From Poriferisphaera corsica (lineage in GTDB: Bacteria; Planctomycetota; Phycisphaerae; Phycisphaerales; Phycisphaeraceae), in NCBI RefSeq assembly GCF_007747445.1, contig NZ_CP036425.1, positions 2,588,175-2,652,174 of the forward strand: a stretch of 64,000 nt of DNA, given 5' to 3'. Both the position numbers and the translations under genes were made by a program. The notes beneath the pieces were generated by a model, which was given only the letters and a program-made list of their open reading frames with translations, had not been told where the DNA came from and made no database searches. Shown piece by piece: positions 28,844 to 36,506 of the stretch; the first letter of the stretch is position 1; each line of letters opens with the position of its first letter.

Positions 28844-30373
28844 TCACAGACCATAAATATCACCGAACTTCGCCTCTAAATGCCGCATCAGTGCATCCGC
28901 TCCCAGTTTTTCCCCTGTCACCTCCTCACATAGATCCCCTGCCCTGTACCGCATCCCTTGCTCATGAATATTCGTTTGCAGCCACCCCAGCAACCCCACA
29001 AATTCACCCTGCTCAAAGCCTCCCTCAATATCACCTAACGCGCGCTTAGCCGCCTCATAAAACTGCGCCGAATACAAGTTGCCCAATGTATAGGTCGGAA
29101 AATAACCGATCGCACCAAGCGACCAATGAATATCCTGCAAGCACCCCACTCCAACATCCGGCACATCCAGCCCTAAATAATCCTTATACTTCTCATCCCA
29201 AGCCCCAGGCAAATCCGCCACTTCCAAATCACCCCGCATCATCGCAACCTCCAATTCAAAACGCACCATCACATGCAAGTTGTATGTCACCTCATCCGCG
29301 CGTGTCCGTATCAAACTCCGCTTCACCCCATTCATCCCTTCATACGCCTGCCGTGCATTCAGTCCCTCATACAACTCACCAAATTCATGACGCATCTCAC
29401 CCGCACACCATTTCCAAAACGTCTCACTTCGTCCCACCTGATTCTCCCACATTCGGCTCTGACTCTCGTGAATGCCCAACGAAACATAATTCCCCATCGG
29501 CATCCCAGCGTGCTTCTCCAACGCGCCTTGTGTATACATCCCATGACCACTCTCATGCATCACAGAACTCAACGTCCCACCCAAACGATCTCCCGTCACA
29601 TGCGTCGTCATCCGCACATCCCCATACCCATACCCTGAACAAAACGGATGTGCTGACGTATCCAATCTTCCCCCTTCAAAATCAAATCCGATCTTCTCTG
29701 CAATCTTCCTCACAAAACTCATCTGCGCATCAAACCCAACCTCAACCCCATTCACAACATCCTTTGGCTCATAGCCCTTCTCCGCAATCCTTCCCACCAA
29801 ATCAACTAGTCGCTCACGTAGCGGCCTAAACACGGCTTCAACTTCGCGCGCCTGACATCCCGGCTCATACAAATCTGCCAGCGCATCCCACTTCTCTGCA
29901 ACCACTTTCCCCTCACTTAAACAATCCGCTTTCTCACGCAAAATCCCAAGCAGTTTCTCCAAATGCCCCGAAAACCCTTTAAAATCCCTATCTTTTTTCG
30001 CCTCCCCCCACGCCCCCCGCGCGAGACTCGACGCGCTCGTCTGCGCCTTCACCAGATCCCCCGGCAACTTCCGCGCTAAATCATACTCACGCCTAATCTC
30101 CCTCACATTCACAACCTTCGCTTCTCCCCCAAGCGACCCTATCTGCTCACCCCATTCATCTTCACAGATCGAAAGCAAATCCCCAATCTCATCAACCACC
30201 AACATCTCATGTTCCAACCCCGACAGCATCTCCAACTGTCTCGCCCTGTTCTTCAACCCCATCGTCGGCATCATCACGTCCTGATCCCAATGCAAACCCC
30301 AACTCACATTGCGCAACGTTGTGATCTCACCATACTTCTTACATAACTGCTCATATGCCTTCTCACCCGTCAT
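28844..30373 (-). CDS. Carboxypeptidase Taq (M32 metallopeptidase)
   Basis: About 509 residues. A zinc carboxypeptidase that removes C-terminal amino acids from peptides. The zinc motif is HESGH within SVMHESGHGMYTQG; other M32 signatures are WDQDVMMP near the N-terminus, HPFCSGYGYGDVRMTTH, GIHESQSRMWENQVGRS (the downstream Glu ligand region), RADEVTYNLHVMVRFELE and QDIHWSLGAIGYFPTYTLGN. The frame opens with GTG at 30400, but the ATG at 30373 follows AAAGAGAG with 7-nt spacing and matches the family N-terminus, so it is preferred. Two direct-repeat dyads lie upstream (30416 and 30476). Confidence 0.94.
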   Translation of the reverse strand: MTGEKAYEQLCKKYGEITTLRNVSWGLHWDQDVMMPTMGLKNRARQLEMLSGLEHEMLVVDEIGDLLSICEDEWGEQIGSLGGEAKVVNVREIRREYDLARKLPGDLVKAQTSASSLARGAWGEAKKDRDFKGFSGHLEKLLGILREKADCLSEGKVVAEKWDALADLYEPGCQAREVEAVFRPLRERLVDLVGRIAEKGYEPKDVVNGVEVGFDAQMSFVRKIAEKIGFDFEGGRLDTSAHPFCSGYGYGDVRMTTHVTGDRLGGTLSSVMHESGHGMYTQGALEKHAGMPMGNYVSLGIHESQSRMWENQVGRSETFWKWCAGEMRHEFGELYEGLNARQAYEGMNGVKRSLIRTRADEVTYNLHVMVRFELEVAMMRGDLEVADLPGAWDEKYKDYLGLDVPDVGVGCLQDIHWSLGAIGYFPTYTLGNLYSAQFYEAAKRALGDIEGGFEQGEFVGLLGWLQTNIHEQGMRYRAGDLCEEVTGEKLGADALMRHLEAKFGDIYGL

Positions 30374-30415
30374 GCTTAATCTCTCTTTCATCATCCCCAC
30401 TCATCAATCAACATC

Positions 30416-30493
30416 CATCTAATCAACGATTACCCCACCTTAGCAAACTGATCCAAATTTTCAATGTTAAACAATCATCTAATCATTGATTAG
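30416..30493 (-). promoter_or_regulatory. Possible operator: two CTAATCA-n-TGATTAG-type dyads, 60 bp apart
   Basis: The downstream copy CTAATCATTGATTAG (30479-30493) is a perfect 7-bp inverted repeat around one base. The other copy (30419-30433, CTAATCAACGATTAC) is imperfect. Their 60-bp spacing is close to six helical turns, as in looped or cooperative operators. They lie 45-120 bp upstream of the carboxypeptidase start. No binding protein is known. Confidence 0.35.
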
Positions 30494-30596
30494 CTCAAAC
30501 AGCCATCCACCCACAATATAACCTCAACAACATCAAATAAATGATAAGATATTTCAGCTTCGTAGATGCAAAATCCATGCCAAAAATTATGTTTTC

Positions 30597-30767
30597 AAAA
30601 CGCGCGCACCAAAGTGAAATTCAAGCCATTCTACCTCTCAAAACGAAACGATTTCTAACCATTCATTGGCTGTTTCTCACCAGAGTTCAGCATTTTGGGG
30701 TCATTTCTGTTCGATTTTGATTACAGGTAAACCCCGAAAAATCGTTTTCCGTGCGCACAAAAGCGCC
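30597..30767 (+). repeat. Dispersed noncoding repeat, copy A
   Basis: Shares GCGCGCACCAAAGTGAA (30602-30618; 16 of 17 match 50616-50632), GCATTTTG (30690), TTACAGGTAAACCCCG (30721-30736; 15 of 16 match the reverse complement of 50680-50695) and TGCGCACAAAAGCGCC (30752-30767; 15 of 16 match the reverse complement of 50650-50665) with copy B. Spacing and relative orientation of the words differ, so this is a family resemblance and not an exact repeat. Confidence 0.5.
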
Positions 30768-30827
30768 TCATGCTGCCTGCATGCTTTTGATTCGATTTCA
30801 GATCAGCCACATCCATTAGCAGCTTCG

Positions 30828-31367
30828 CTACGCACCACCACCGCCACCACCATCTAACCCGCCGCCTTGAACGCCGGGTATTGCGCCCTTGGCAATCTGT
30901 TGATTGAGGACCAAGATCGCCCCCTTATCACCTCCCGCAAATTTCACGATCTCAAGCATATCGCGCATCGATTTCTCTTCTTCAACCTGCTCATCCAGGA
31001 ACCATTGCAGCGCGCTAAGTGTTGCGTAATCTTTATGTTGAGCAGCCACCTGGTACACATGATTGATCGCCGCTGTATTGTTCTGCTCCAACGCCAACGC
31101 CGTATCGAACACATCTTTCACCCCATTAAACTGCATCTTCGGCGAGCTGATTGGCGGCAAATCCACCTTCCCATCGCGATCCAGTAAATACTGATACAAG
31201 CGATTCGCATGCTGCGTTTCTTCCTCACGCTGCTTGTGCATGAACGTAGCAAACCCGTCCAAACTAATCTCCGCAAAATACGCAGCCATCGCCATATAGC
31301 TGTAAGCCGCTGTAAGCTCATGATTTATCTGCTTATTAATCGCTTTTTCAATCTTCTTTTCAATCAT
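30828..31367 (-). CDS. ftnA: Ferritin (non-heme, FtnA-like)
   Basis: About 179 residues. A 24-mer iron-storage protein with ferroxidase activity. Ferroxidase ligands are visible in INHELTAAYSYMAMAAYFAE (Glu, Tyr), HKQREEETQHANRLYQYL (Glu, Glu, His) and the later ALQWFLDEQVEEEKSMRDML. The four-helix body is of normal length, but the C-terminus carries an unusual glycine-rich tail (GVQGGGLDGGGGGGA) in place of the short helix E end. The ATG at 31367 lies 6 nt after AGGTGA and is preferred over the ATG at 31373, which nearly abuts it. It is probably a single-gene unit, divergent from the Nudix gene. Confidence 0.94.
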   Translation of the reverse strand: MIEKKIEKAINKQINHELTAAYSYMAMAAYFAEISLDGFATFMHKQREEETQHANRLYQYLLDRDGKVDLPPISSPKMQFNGVKDVFDTALALEQNNTAAINHVYQVAAQHKDYATLSALQWFLDEQVEEEKSMRDMLEIVKFAGGDKGAILVLNQQIAKGAIPGVQGGGLDGGGGGGA

Positions 31368-31506
31368 TTTCATTCACCTTTACGCCGAAACTGACTGATC
31401 CAACCAGACGATTCTTTACATCAAACATGACCCATTTCGATACTTAATCCTATGCCATTATTCGACTTGCCCTGCCTCTTCGCTTTGAGATTGTTACAAT
31501 CAATCC

Positions 31507-32031
31507 ATGACCGCACCCGACAACCCCCGAACTAACTCAGCAGCACCTGCGCCTAAGGGTATATCCCCTGACCCATCGCTTCAAAGTGTAACTCAAGGCA
31601 GACCAACACATAACGGTCGCGTTCACGGCGTCGTCGTCGCCTGCTACCGCCCTGAAGATCAGAAATGGCTCATGATCCGCCGCTCCGCCCATGTCCCCGC
31701 TCCGCTCGCCATCTGTTTCCCTGGCGGCGCACGCGAGCATGGCGAACCTTATGAAACCGCAGCACTTAGAGAAATGCACGAAGAGATCGGTGCCGACGTC
31801 GAGCTCCTTGAACAGGTCTGGGATTACGACGTTCCCGATAAGCCCCTCACCCTTTTCGGCTACCTCGCGAAACTCAAAAACCCTGATTCCCTCGCCCACA
31901 ACCCAGACGAAGTGCATGAAATCCTCTGGCTGACCACCGAACAAGCGATCACTCATCCCGATGCAATCCCAAATTCGCGTTTCTTTATTGAAAATCTCAA
32001 TAAAGCTCTGCCCCGTCATTACCCCGTCTGA
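31507..32031 (+). CDS. Nudix hydrolase
   Basis: 174 residues. It hydrolyses a nucleoside-diphosphate-linked substrate. The Nudix box G-x5-E-x7-R-E-x2-E-E-x-G is seen as GAREHGEPYETAALREMHEEIGA (split here: GAREHG / EPYETAAL / REMHEEIGA). The beta strands before it include VHGVVVACYRPEDQKWLMIR. A Pro-rich N-terminal stretch of about 35 residues precedes the domain. Substrate is not predictable; the sequence WDYDVPDKPLTLFGYLAKL suggests a compact ADP-ribose or 8-oxo-dGTP type enzyme. No good ribosome site is seen; the gene may be shorter at its 5' end. Confidence 0.88.
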   Translation: MTAPDNPRTNSAAPAPKGISPDPSLQSVTQGRPTHNGRVHGVVVACYRPEDQKWLMIRRSAHVPAPLAICFPGGAREHGEPYETAALREMHEEIGADVELLEQVWDYDVPDKPLTLFGYLAKLKNPDSLAHNPDEVHEILWLTTEQAITHPDAIPNSRFFIENLNKALPRHYPV

Positions 32032-32177
32032 TTTTCATTTCAAACCCTTTCTCTGAAATCACTTACATTTTGTCTGGCTGACGATCTTTTATGGTTTTCG
32101 CGGACGCACACAGCGTTTTATTCGTTCGCCCAGACATGAATGACTATTTTTATCTTTCTAGGCAACCTTTATGCTGG

Positions 32178-32207
32178 TTGTGTCACTCATCGTGTGAAGT
32201 GACACAA
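32178..32207. promoter_or_regulatory. Perfect 10-bp inverted repeat upstream of the sigma factor gene
   Basis: TTGTGTCACT (32178-32187) and its exact complement AGTGACACAA (32198-32207) are separated by 10 nt, so half-site centres are 20 bp apart, about two turns of helix. It fits a dimeric repressor operator, or a hairpin in the mRNA leader, directly before the sigma-factor reading frame. No T run follows, so it is not a terminator. Confidence 0.6.
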
Positions 32208-32287
32208 AATTGATGGCTGACCTCACCTGTCAGATACACCCCATCTTGTCCTCACGACAAACCCTCCAACAGGATCGCCAAACGCAG

Positions 32288-32929
32288 ATGTCGAATACGC
32301 TGCCGTTTACAACTGAAGTCGAGCATAAGGCCAAGGATGATTCAATCCTCGGCTCGGTTAGCACGTCGGTGATGTGCGATGTTGAAGATGAAGCGGAGCT
32401 TGTGCAGCGGTCGATTAGAGGTTCGCGTGAAGCGATGTGCGTGCTGATCGAGTTGTACCAAGATATCTGGTACCGGTTCTGCATCGTACAGTTACGCGAT
32501 ATTGAGCTTGCAAAGGATGCTGCTCAGGAAACCGCGATCCGCTTTATACAGCGGCTAAATAGATTTCAAGGCAATAGCCAATTGAAGACATGGAGTTTGG
32601 GGATTGCGGTGAATGTTTGCCGCGAGATGAGGCGACGGAGGAAGCGGGGGGATATGCAGCGGGTCGAGGCGGAAATGCTTGAAGCGAAAGATCATTTAAC
32701 TGGCGCTTATGGGAACCAGGCGATTGAGCAAAAGGAAATGATCACGTTGATGTTTGATCATGTCAATATATTGCCTGCTCGCCAACGTGAAGCTGTCTTA
32801 TTGAGATATTTCGAGGAACTATCGATCATACAGATTGCGGAAGCAATGGGATGCTCCACTGGAACTGTTAAGTCATCATTACATAAAGCGATTAAAAAGC
32901 TGAGAAAGATGATGAAGGTGAAACCATGA
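32288..32929 (+). CDS. RNA polymerase ECF-type sigma factor
   Basis: About 213 residues. Region 2 is LVQRSIRGSREAMCVLIELY, then AKDAAQETAIRFIQRLNRFQ and LKTWSLGIAVNVCREMRRRR, matching ECF region 2.1-2.4. Region 4 is LPARQREAVLLRYFEELSII followed by QIAEAMGCSTGTVKSSLHKA, the -35-binding helix-turn-helix. The start is uncertain: the frame opens at TTG 32210 / ATG 32213, right against the inverted repeat, and ATG 32288 has AGGA 13 nt upstream. The stop overlaps the next gene by ATGA, the usual layout for a sigma factor with its cognate anti-sigma factor. It probably directs the operon and the related secreted-protein gene at 34356. Confidence 0.9.
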   Translation: MSNTLPFTTEVEHKAKDDSILGSVSTSVMCDVEDEAELVQRSIRGSREAMCVLIELYQDIWYRFCIVQLRDIELAKDAAQETAIRFIQRLNRFQGNSQLKTWSLGIAVNVCREMRRRRKRGDMQRVEAEMLEAKDHLTGAYGNQAIEQKEMITLMFDHVNILPARQREAVLLRYFEELSIIQIAEAMGCSTGTVKSSLHKAIKKLRKMMKVKP

Positions 32930-33480
32930 CAAAGGATCACAAATCACAATCTGAAAACTTAGATTCGATTATTGAGTCGCCGTTGAATGAGACTGCGAAA
33001 GCTTATCGAGCCATGCGATATGAAGGCAGCTTATACTCAGATATTGAATCAAGACTAGACTATGGACTCGAGAATAACGAGGCGCGTGACGCATTCCAGA
33101 TGATGAACTACCGCTGGGTGGGTATCGGTGCGATTGCAGCGATGCTGCTCATTGGGTTAAGCGTTCTATTTATAGCGAATTCGGATCAGGGGCAGTCTGA
33201 TACTTTGGGGCCAGAGATTGCAACGGGGGGATTAAAGTCACAACACTTGTTGAGTAAGAAAATAGCGGGGAAAAAGTTAATTATCGATTTGCCTGATCTT
33301 CAGATCGTTAAGAAGATCCATGATGTACGCGGGAAGCGTTCGAACCAGTCGGCTAAGCTGAGCCAAGGCTTCCGAAAGATCCATTTTTCGTTCAAAAGAT
33401 CACGCAATACATCGCCGTGGCAAATGAATATCAAGAAGAGAAAACAACGCGAACAGAACAAAAAGGAGTCTGTCTTATGA
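32926..33480 (+). CDS. Single-pass membrane protein in anti-sigma-factor position
   Basis: 184 residues. A cytoplasmic-like N-terminal ~65 residues (ESPLNETAKAYRAMRYEGSL) leads to one membrane helix (WVGIGAIAAMLLIGLSVLFI) at about residues 65-85, then a ~100-residue strongly basic outer segment (KKLIIDLPDLQIVKKIHDVR, FRKIHFSFKRSRN) ending KKRKQREQNKK. The zinc-containing H-x3-C-x2-C anti-sigma motif is absent. The anti-sigma role is inferred from topology and from the ATGA overlaps with the sigma gene upstream and the secreted protein downstream. The basic tail could instead contact an anionic partner such as the acidic secreted proteins encoded next. Confidence 0.7.
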   Translation: MTKDHKSQSENLDSIIESPLNETAKAYRAMRYEGSLYSDIESRLDYGLENNEARDAFQMMNYRWVGIGAIAAMLLIGLSVLFIANSDQGQSDTLGPEIATGGLKSQHLLSKKIAGKKLIIDLPDLQIVKKIHDVRGKRSNQSAKLSQGFRKIHFSFKRSRNTSPWQMNIKKRKQREQNKKESVL

Positions 33481-33986
33481 AAAAGAGCGGAATGATTATG
33501 ATCAGCGGGGCAGCATTAATTTTAGGTTTGCTGTTGATATTGAATGTTAAGAGTGAAGCACATCCACATAAGCAGATGTTAAGCAAAGCAGGTGAATATA
33601 CAGGCGCGGCGACGGCGTATCCGGTGCATGATGAGCGTAATTGGGAAGAAGGTGAGATGTATTTCGAAGAGGAATTTGGCCCGCTTGAAGACATGCTCGA
33701 ATACATGGAGTTTGTAAGTGGCATGTTTGATGTTGCAGATCAATATTCGACTGTCGCTGAAAGCCCAACCAAGTCAGCGATTATGGCGGTTTTGATGGCG
33801 GAGGATTCATTTGAATCTCCGGGAGAATACGCGGCTTTTCTGGAAGGTTTATTACCTGAGGTTGATAGCACCGCTGTTAGCCGAGCAATCAGATTGCGTA
33901 TCGCTGACATTGTGAAAGAAGACATGACAGAAGCATCTATGAAGAAATCACGGACGTATCTTAAAGATTTGATCCTGATGAAATAA
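33477..33986 (+). CDS. Secreted acidic protein sharing a C-terminal domain with the Met-rich protein at 34356
   Basis: 169 residues. The signal peptide is MIMISGAALILGLLLILNV with cleavage near KSEA, followed by HPHKQM and an acidic linker (NWEEGEMYFEEEFGPLEDML). The C-terminal ~90 residues (FVSGMFDVADQYSTVAESPT ... EYAAFLEGLLPEV ... VSRAIRLRIADIV) align with the end of the protein encoded at 34356-35012; shared positions include DQY, YAA-x-LE, LP and RAI. I do not recognise this domain. The ATG lies in an ATGA overlap with the previous gene, with AAGGAG 8 nt upstream, which supports this start over the longer frame at 33417. Role unknown; presumably part of the signalling unit. Confidence 0.8.
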   Translation: MKKSGMIMISGAALILGLLLILNVKSEAHPHKQMLSKAGEYTGAATAYPVHDERNWEEGEMYFEEEFGPLEDMLEYMEFVSGMFDVADQYSTVAESPTKSAIMAVLMAEDSFESPGEYAAFLEGLLPEVDSTAVSRAIRLRIADIVKEDMTEASMKKSRTYLKDLILMK

Positions 33987-34355
33987 GACTAAAAGCGCGT
34001 GGTGAGCGCAGTTGGAGAAGCGGGATTCGTGAAAGCGGATCCCGCTATTTCATGCGCTGAACAATGCACAAGTGCAGTTCATGTATGTTTGTAGATCTGG
34101 ATAAGGATTGAAGTAAGCGACAATCTCATGCTGAGGTATGGGCGGTAACCCATTGAGGGCATGTCTGAATAAGGAACTGTGATTTGGTGGTGGTATGGAC
34201 TAGGTGTTTTGCTGATTGTGTGTGAGTTTTCCATTACCTGCAATAAAAGCTGATTTTCTCGGGCCTAGTATGACTCGAAAACGTGGCGTCACGTGGTTCG
34301 CATGTGTCGGGCTGATGACGCATCGGTCGGTGGCTGATGTCATGGAGATTTAAAG
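33987..34355. other. Intergenic region between the two related secreted-protein genes
   Basis: A hairpin at 34019-34046 (AGCGGGAT with ATCCCGCT, 12-nt loop) with a short ATTT tail may be a weak terminator of the sigma operon. The remaining ~300 bp hold no supported gene and presumably contain the promoter of the Met-rich protein gene. GC is higher than in other gaps. Confidence 0.45.
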
Positions 34356-35012
34356 ATGAAACGTAAAGTGATTGCGAGCGTTGTGACGCTGTTTATCGTG
34401 AGTGGTCTGGTTGCCGCATTGTACTTGCCGAGTTATGGACAAGATGATGACAATGATATGGATAAGGCAATGCAGAATGAGCAACGTGATGGCATGATGA
34501 TGCAGCAGGATGATATGGACGGGGCGATGATGGATGATGATATGCGTGGGCGCATGGGACGGCATGGCATGAGGCATGATGGGAAGATGGATGATCAAGG
34601 CATGATGATGCGTCGTGGTATGGGAATGGGTATGGACCGCAACAAAATGATGGGCGGCAAGATGGGCATGATGGATGGCAAATGGGGCAAAGGTCAGATG
34701 TGCAACTGGGGATTCATTACGTGGTACTTGAAGGTTGGACAGATGTACCTGAATATTGTTGATCAATATACTGAGGTTGCTGATGATCAAGACAAGGCTT
34801 CTGTCAGTGCGATACTTGGATCTGAAAAATTGTTTGATACACAGGAAGCGTATGCTGCGTATTTAGAGCATTGCTTGCCTGATGCTCCTAATGACACGGT
34901 GAAACGTGCGATCCAAATGAAGCTGACTGAAATTTATGGCAAGTCTGATGATCCTCAGATGAAGGAAAAAGCGACGGATATCGTCCACAAGCTGATTACG
35001 CAGCAGGACTAA
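34356..35012 (+). CDS. Secreted Met/Asp/His-rich protein, possible metal-binding or sensor component
   Basis: 218 residues. Signal peptide (VIASVVTLFIVSGLVAALYL, cleavage near SYGQ), then residues ~35-118 with about two dozen methionines, many Asp, and some His and Arg (MMMQQDDMDGAMMDDDMRGR, GMGMGMDRNKMMGGKMGMMD), then a single Cys and a folded C-terminal domain of ~95 residues homologous to the end of the protein at 33477 (MYLNIVDQYTEVADDQDKAS ... AYAAYLEHCLPDA ... VKRAIQMKLTEIY). Met/His/Asp clusters of this kind occur in periplasmic Cu(I)/Ag(I) chaperones and RcnB- or CusF-like proteins, so copper or silver binding is a hypothesis only. Closed by a terminator shared with the convergent aldolase gene. 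Confidence 0.8.
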   Translation: MKRKVIASVVTLFIVSGLVAALYLPSYGQDDDNDMDKAMQNEQRDGMMMQQDDMDGAMMDDDMRGRMGRHGMRHDGKMDDQGMMMRRGMGMGMDRNKMMGGKMGMMDGKWGKGQMCNWGFITWYLKVGQMYLNIVDQYTEVADDQDKASVSAILGSEKLFDTQEAYAAYLEHCLPDAPNDTVKRAIQMKLTEIYGKSDDPQMKEKATDIVHKLITQQD

Positions 35013-35039
35013 AATGTGGACTGTAAGCAGTATTAAAAG

Positions 35040-35074
35040 AACAAGCCTCGAACAAATGTTCGAGGCTTGTTTTA
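35040..35074. terminator. Bidirectional terminator between the Met-rich protein and aldolase genes
   Basis: A near-perfect 14-15-bp stem, ACAAGCCTCGAACA with its exact complement (35041-35054 and 35057-35070), flanked by AAAAGA on one side and TTTTA on the other. The convergent genes end at 35012 and 35098, so it can serve both. Confidence 0.9.
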
Positions 35075-35097
35075 TCGTCTGATTTAGATCAATCAAC

Positions 35098-36132
35098 TTA
35101 TGCGTTGAGTGATTTACCTTCAGCGCGAAGGTCAATGATGGCTTCTTTAATACGATCAGCCATGGCGTTCTCAGCAGCTTTGAGGTAAACGCGTGGATCG
35201 TAGAACTTCTTGTTACCAACTTCGCCGTCAACCTTGAGGATGCCGTCGTAGTTTTTGTACATGTGGTCAGCGATTGCACGTGTGAAAGCGTACTGAGTAT
35301 CGGTGTCGACGTTCATCTTGACGACACCATAATCGAGTGTTTCTTCGATCTTGGCTTTTTCTGAGCCTGAACCGCCGTGGAAGACGAGCCAGAAGTAAGC
35401 GTCGTCGCCGAACTTAGCCTTGATCGCGTCTTGGCCCTTCTTGAGGATAGACGGATCGAGCTTCACAACGCCTGGCTTGTATGCACCGTGGACGTTGCCG
35501 AAAGTTGCGGCAAACATGTAGCGGCCGTTCTTGACAGCTGAGAGACGTTCGTAAACGTAAACCATGTCTTCTGGGGTGGTGTACATTTTTTCGTCTGGGG
35601 TGTCTTCAGTACCAGCGGCACCGTCTTCTTCACCGCCGACAACGCCAGCTTCAACTTCGAGGATCTGACCGATCTTAGCCATACGCTCAAAGATAGGAAC
35701 TGAGAGGTCCATGTTGTCTTTGAGTGGGAGGCCGGAAGCGTCAAGCATGTGTGAGCTGAACAAAGGCAGTTTGCCTTCAGCAACACGCTTTTCTGATTCT
35801 TCGATGAGTGGAATCATGAAGGTTTCAACAGCATCTGGTGGGCAGTGATCGGTGTGCAGGACGACGTTGATGTCGTACTGTTCAGCGATGCGGTGCACGT
35901 GCTCAGCGATTGAGATAGCGCCTTCGACCATGCTGCCGACGTTGATACCGGAAGCGAACTTGCCGCCGCCAGTTGAGACCTGAATCATGCCGTCTGACTT
36001 GAGGTCAGCGAAAGCCTTCAGAGCTGCGTTAGCAGTGATTTCGGAAGTAACGTTGATGGCTGGGTATGCGAACTTGTTTTTGTACGCGTTGTCCAGCATT
36101 TTGCAGTAAGTCTTATAATCTGCAACGGGCAT
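35098..36132 (-). CDS. fbaA: Class II fructose-bisphosphate aldolase
   Basis: 344 residues. A zinc enzyme of glycolysis and gluconeogenesis interconverting fructose 1,6-bisphosphate with DHAP and glyceraldehyde 3-phosphate. Zinc ligands and active-site motifs: VVLHTDHCPPDAVE, LEVEAGVVGGEEDG, FGNVHGAYKPG and FHGGSGSEKAKI, followed by VVKMNVDTDTQYAFTRAIAD, which binds the phosphate. Length and the two-glutamate EEDG insert match the class IIA (E. coli FbaA) subgroup. The open frame extends upstream to 36498, but the family N-terminus begins MPVADYKTYCKMLDNAYKNK at 36132, preceded by AGAGGT, so that start is used. Divergent from argJ across 374 bp. Confidence 0.97.
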   Translation of the reverse strand: MPVADYKTYCKMLDNAYKNKFAYPAINVTSEITANAALKAFADLKSDGMIQVSTGGGKFASGINVGSMVEGAISIAEHVHRIAEQYDINVVLHTDHCPPDAVETFMIPLIEESEKRVAEGKLPLFSSHMLDASGLPLKDNMDLSVPIFERMAKIGQILEVEAGVVGGEEDGAAGTEDTPDEKMYTTPEDMVYVYERLSAVKNGRYMFAATFGNVHGAYKPGVVKLDPSILKKGQDAIKAKFGDDAYFWLVFHGGSGSEKAKIEETLDYGVVKMNVDTDTQYAFTRAIADHMYKNYDGILKVDGEVGNKKFYDPRVYLKAAENAMADRIKEAIIDLRAEGKSLNA

Positions 36133-36506
36133 GGTAATACCTCTTTCTGCATGAAAATTAGGGAGTCGAATGCGAATTCGGCTCGAATCTCGATGATTTT
36201 CCAATGTCTCAGATGCGGCAGGTGGGACGCTTTCTCGACCGGTTAAGAGGCCGAGCCATAACTCCACGTTCCAGAATCGGACCTGAGAGTCCTTACTATA
36301 GTGTCTACCCCAAAAGCCGACAAATTGAAGAGGCAATTTGGAGGATAGAACGGGCAGAAATCCGCAAGAAAACGCAAATTTAACAAGCTGAGCAGGATTT
36401 TCCGCATTTGCGAATACATGAGTCAACGTTTCCGTGCTGCTCTGCTTATAAACATCGCAGGAAAGCTGACTTTCCCACACGGCCCGAAGCTGTAACAATA
36501 AGCATT
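36133..36506. other. Divergent promoter region between fbaA and argJ
   Basis: About 370 bp without a supported gene, expected to hold both promoters. The frame continues open upstream of fbaA but its translation is unlike any aldolase. No clear hexamers or hairpins were picked out. Confidence 0.4.

Larger units (their letters stand above)
30374..30827. other. Intergenic region with paired dyads and a dispersed repeat copy
   Basis: About 450 bp without a supported gene. It contains CATCTAATCANNGATTA twice, exactly 60 bp apart (30416 and 30476), and then a sequence (30597-30767) that shares several words with 50572-50718, listed as a separate repeat. Confidence 0.5.

Noticed and set aside
29086..29829. 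Long Pro/His/Ser-rich open frame on the plus strand
   Set aside because: It lies wholly antisense to the carboxypeptidase gene and its composition is that of a shadow frame.
30666..30857. 63-codon plus-strand frame between the M32 and ferritin genes
   Set aside because: It overlaps the dispersed repeat and the ferritin 3' end and does not look like a protein.
31537..32019. 160-residue minus-strand frame
   Set aside because: Fully antisense to the Nudix gene, which has an intact Nudix box.
34350..34790. His-rich open frame on the minus strand
   Set aside because: It is the antisense of the Met-rich segment (ATG codons read as CAT, i.e. His); the plus-strand frame has the signal peptide and the homologous domain.
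36133..36498. Possible N-terminal extension of the aldolase
   Set aside because: The frame is open, but the family N-terminus and AGAGGT ribosome site are at 36132.
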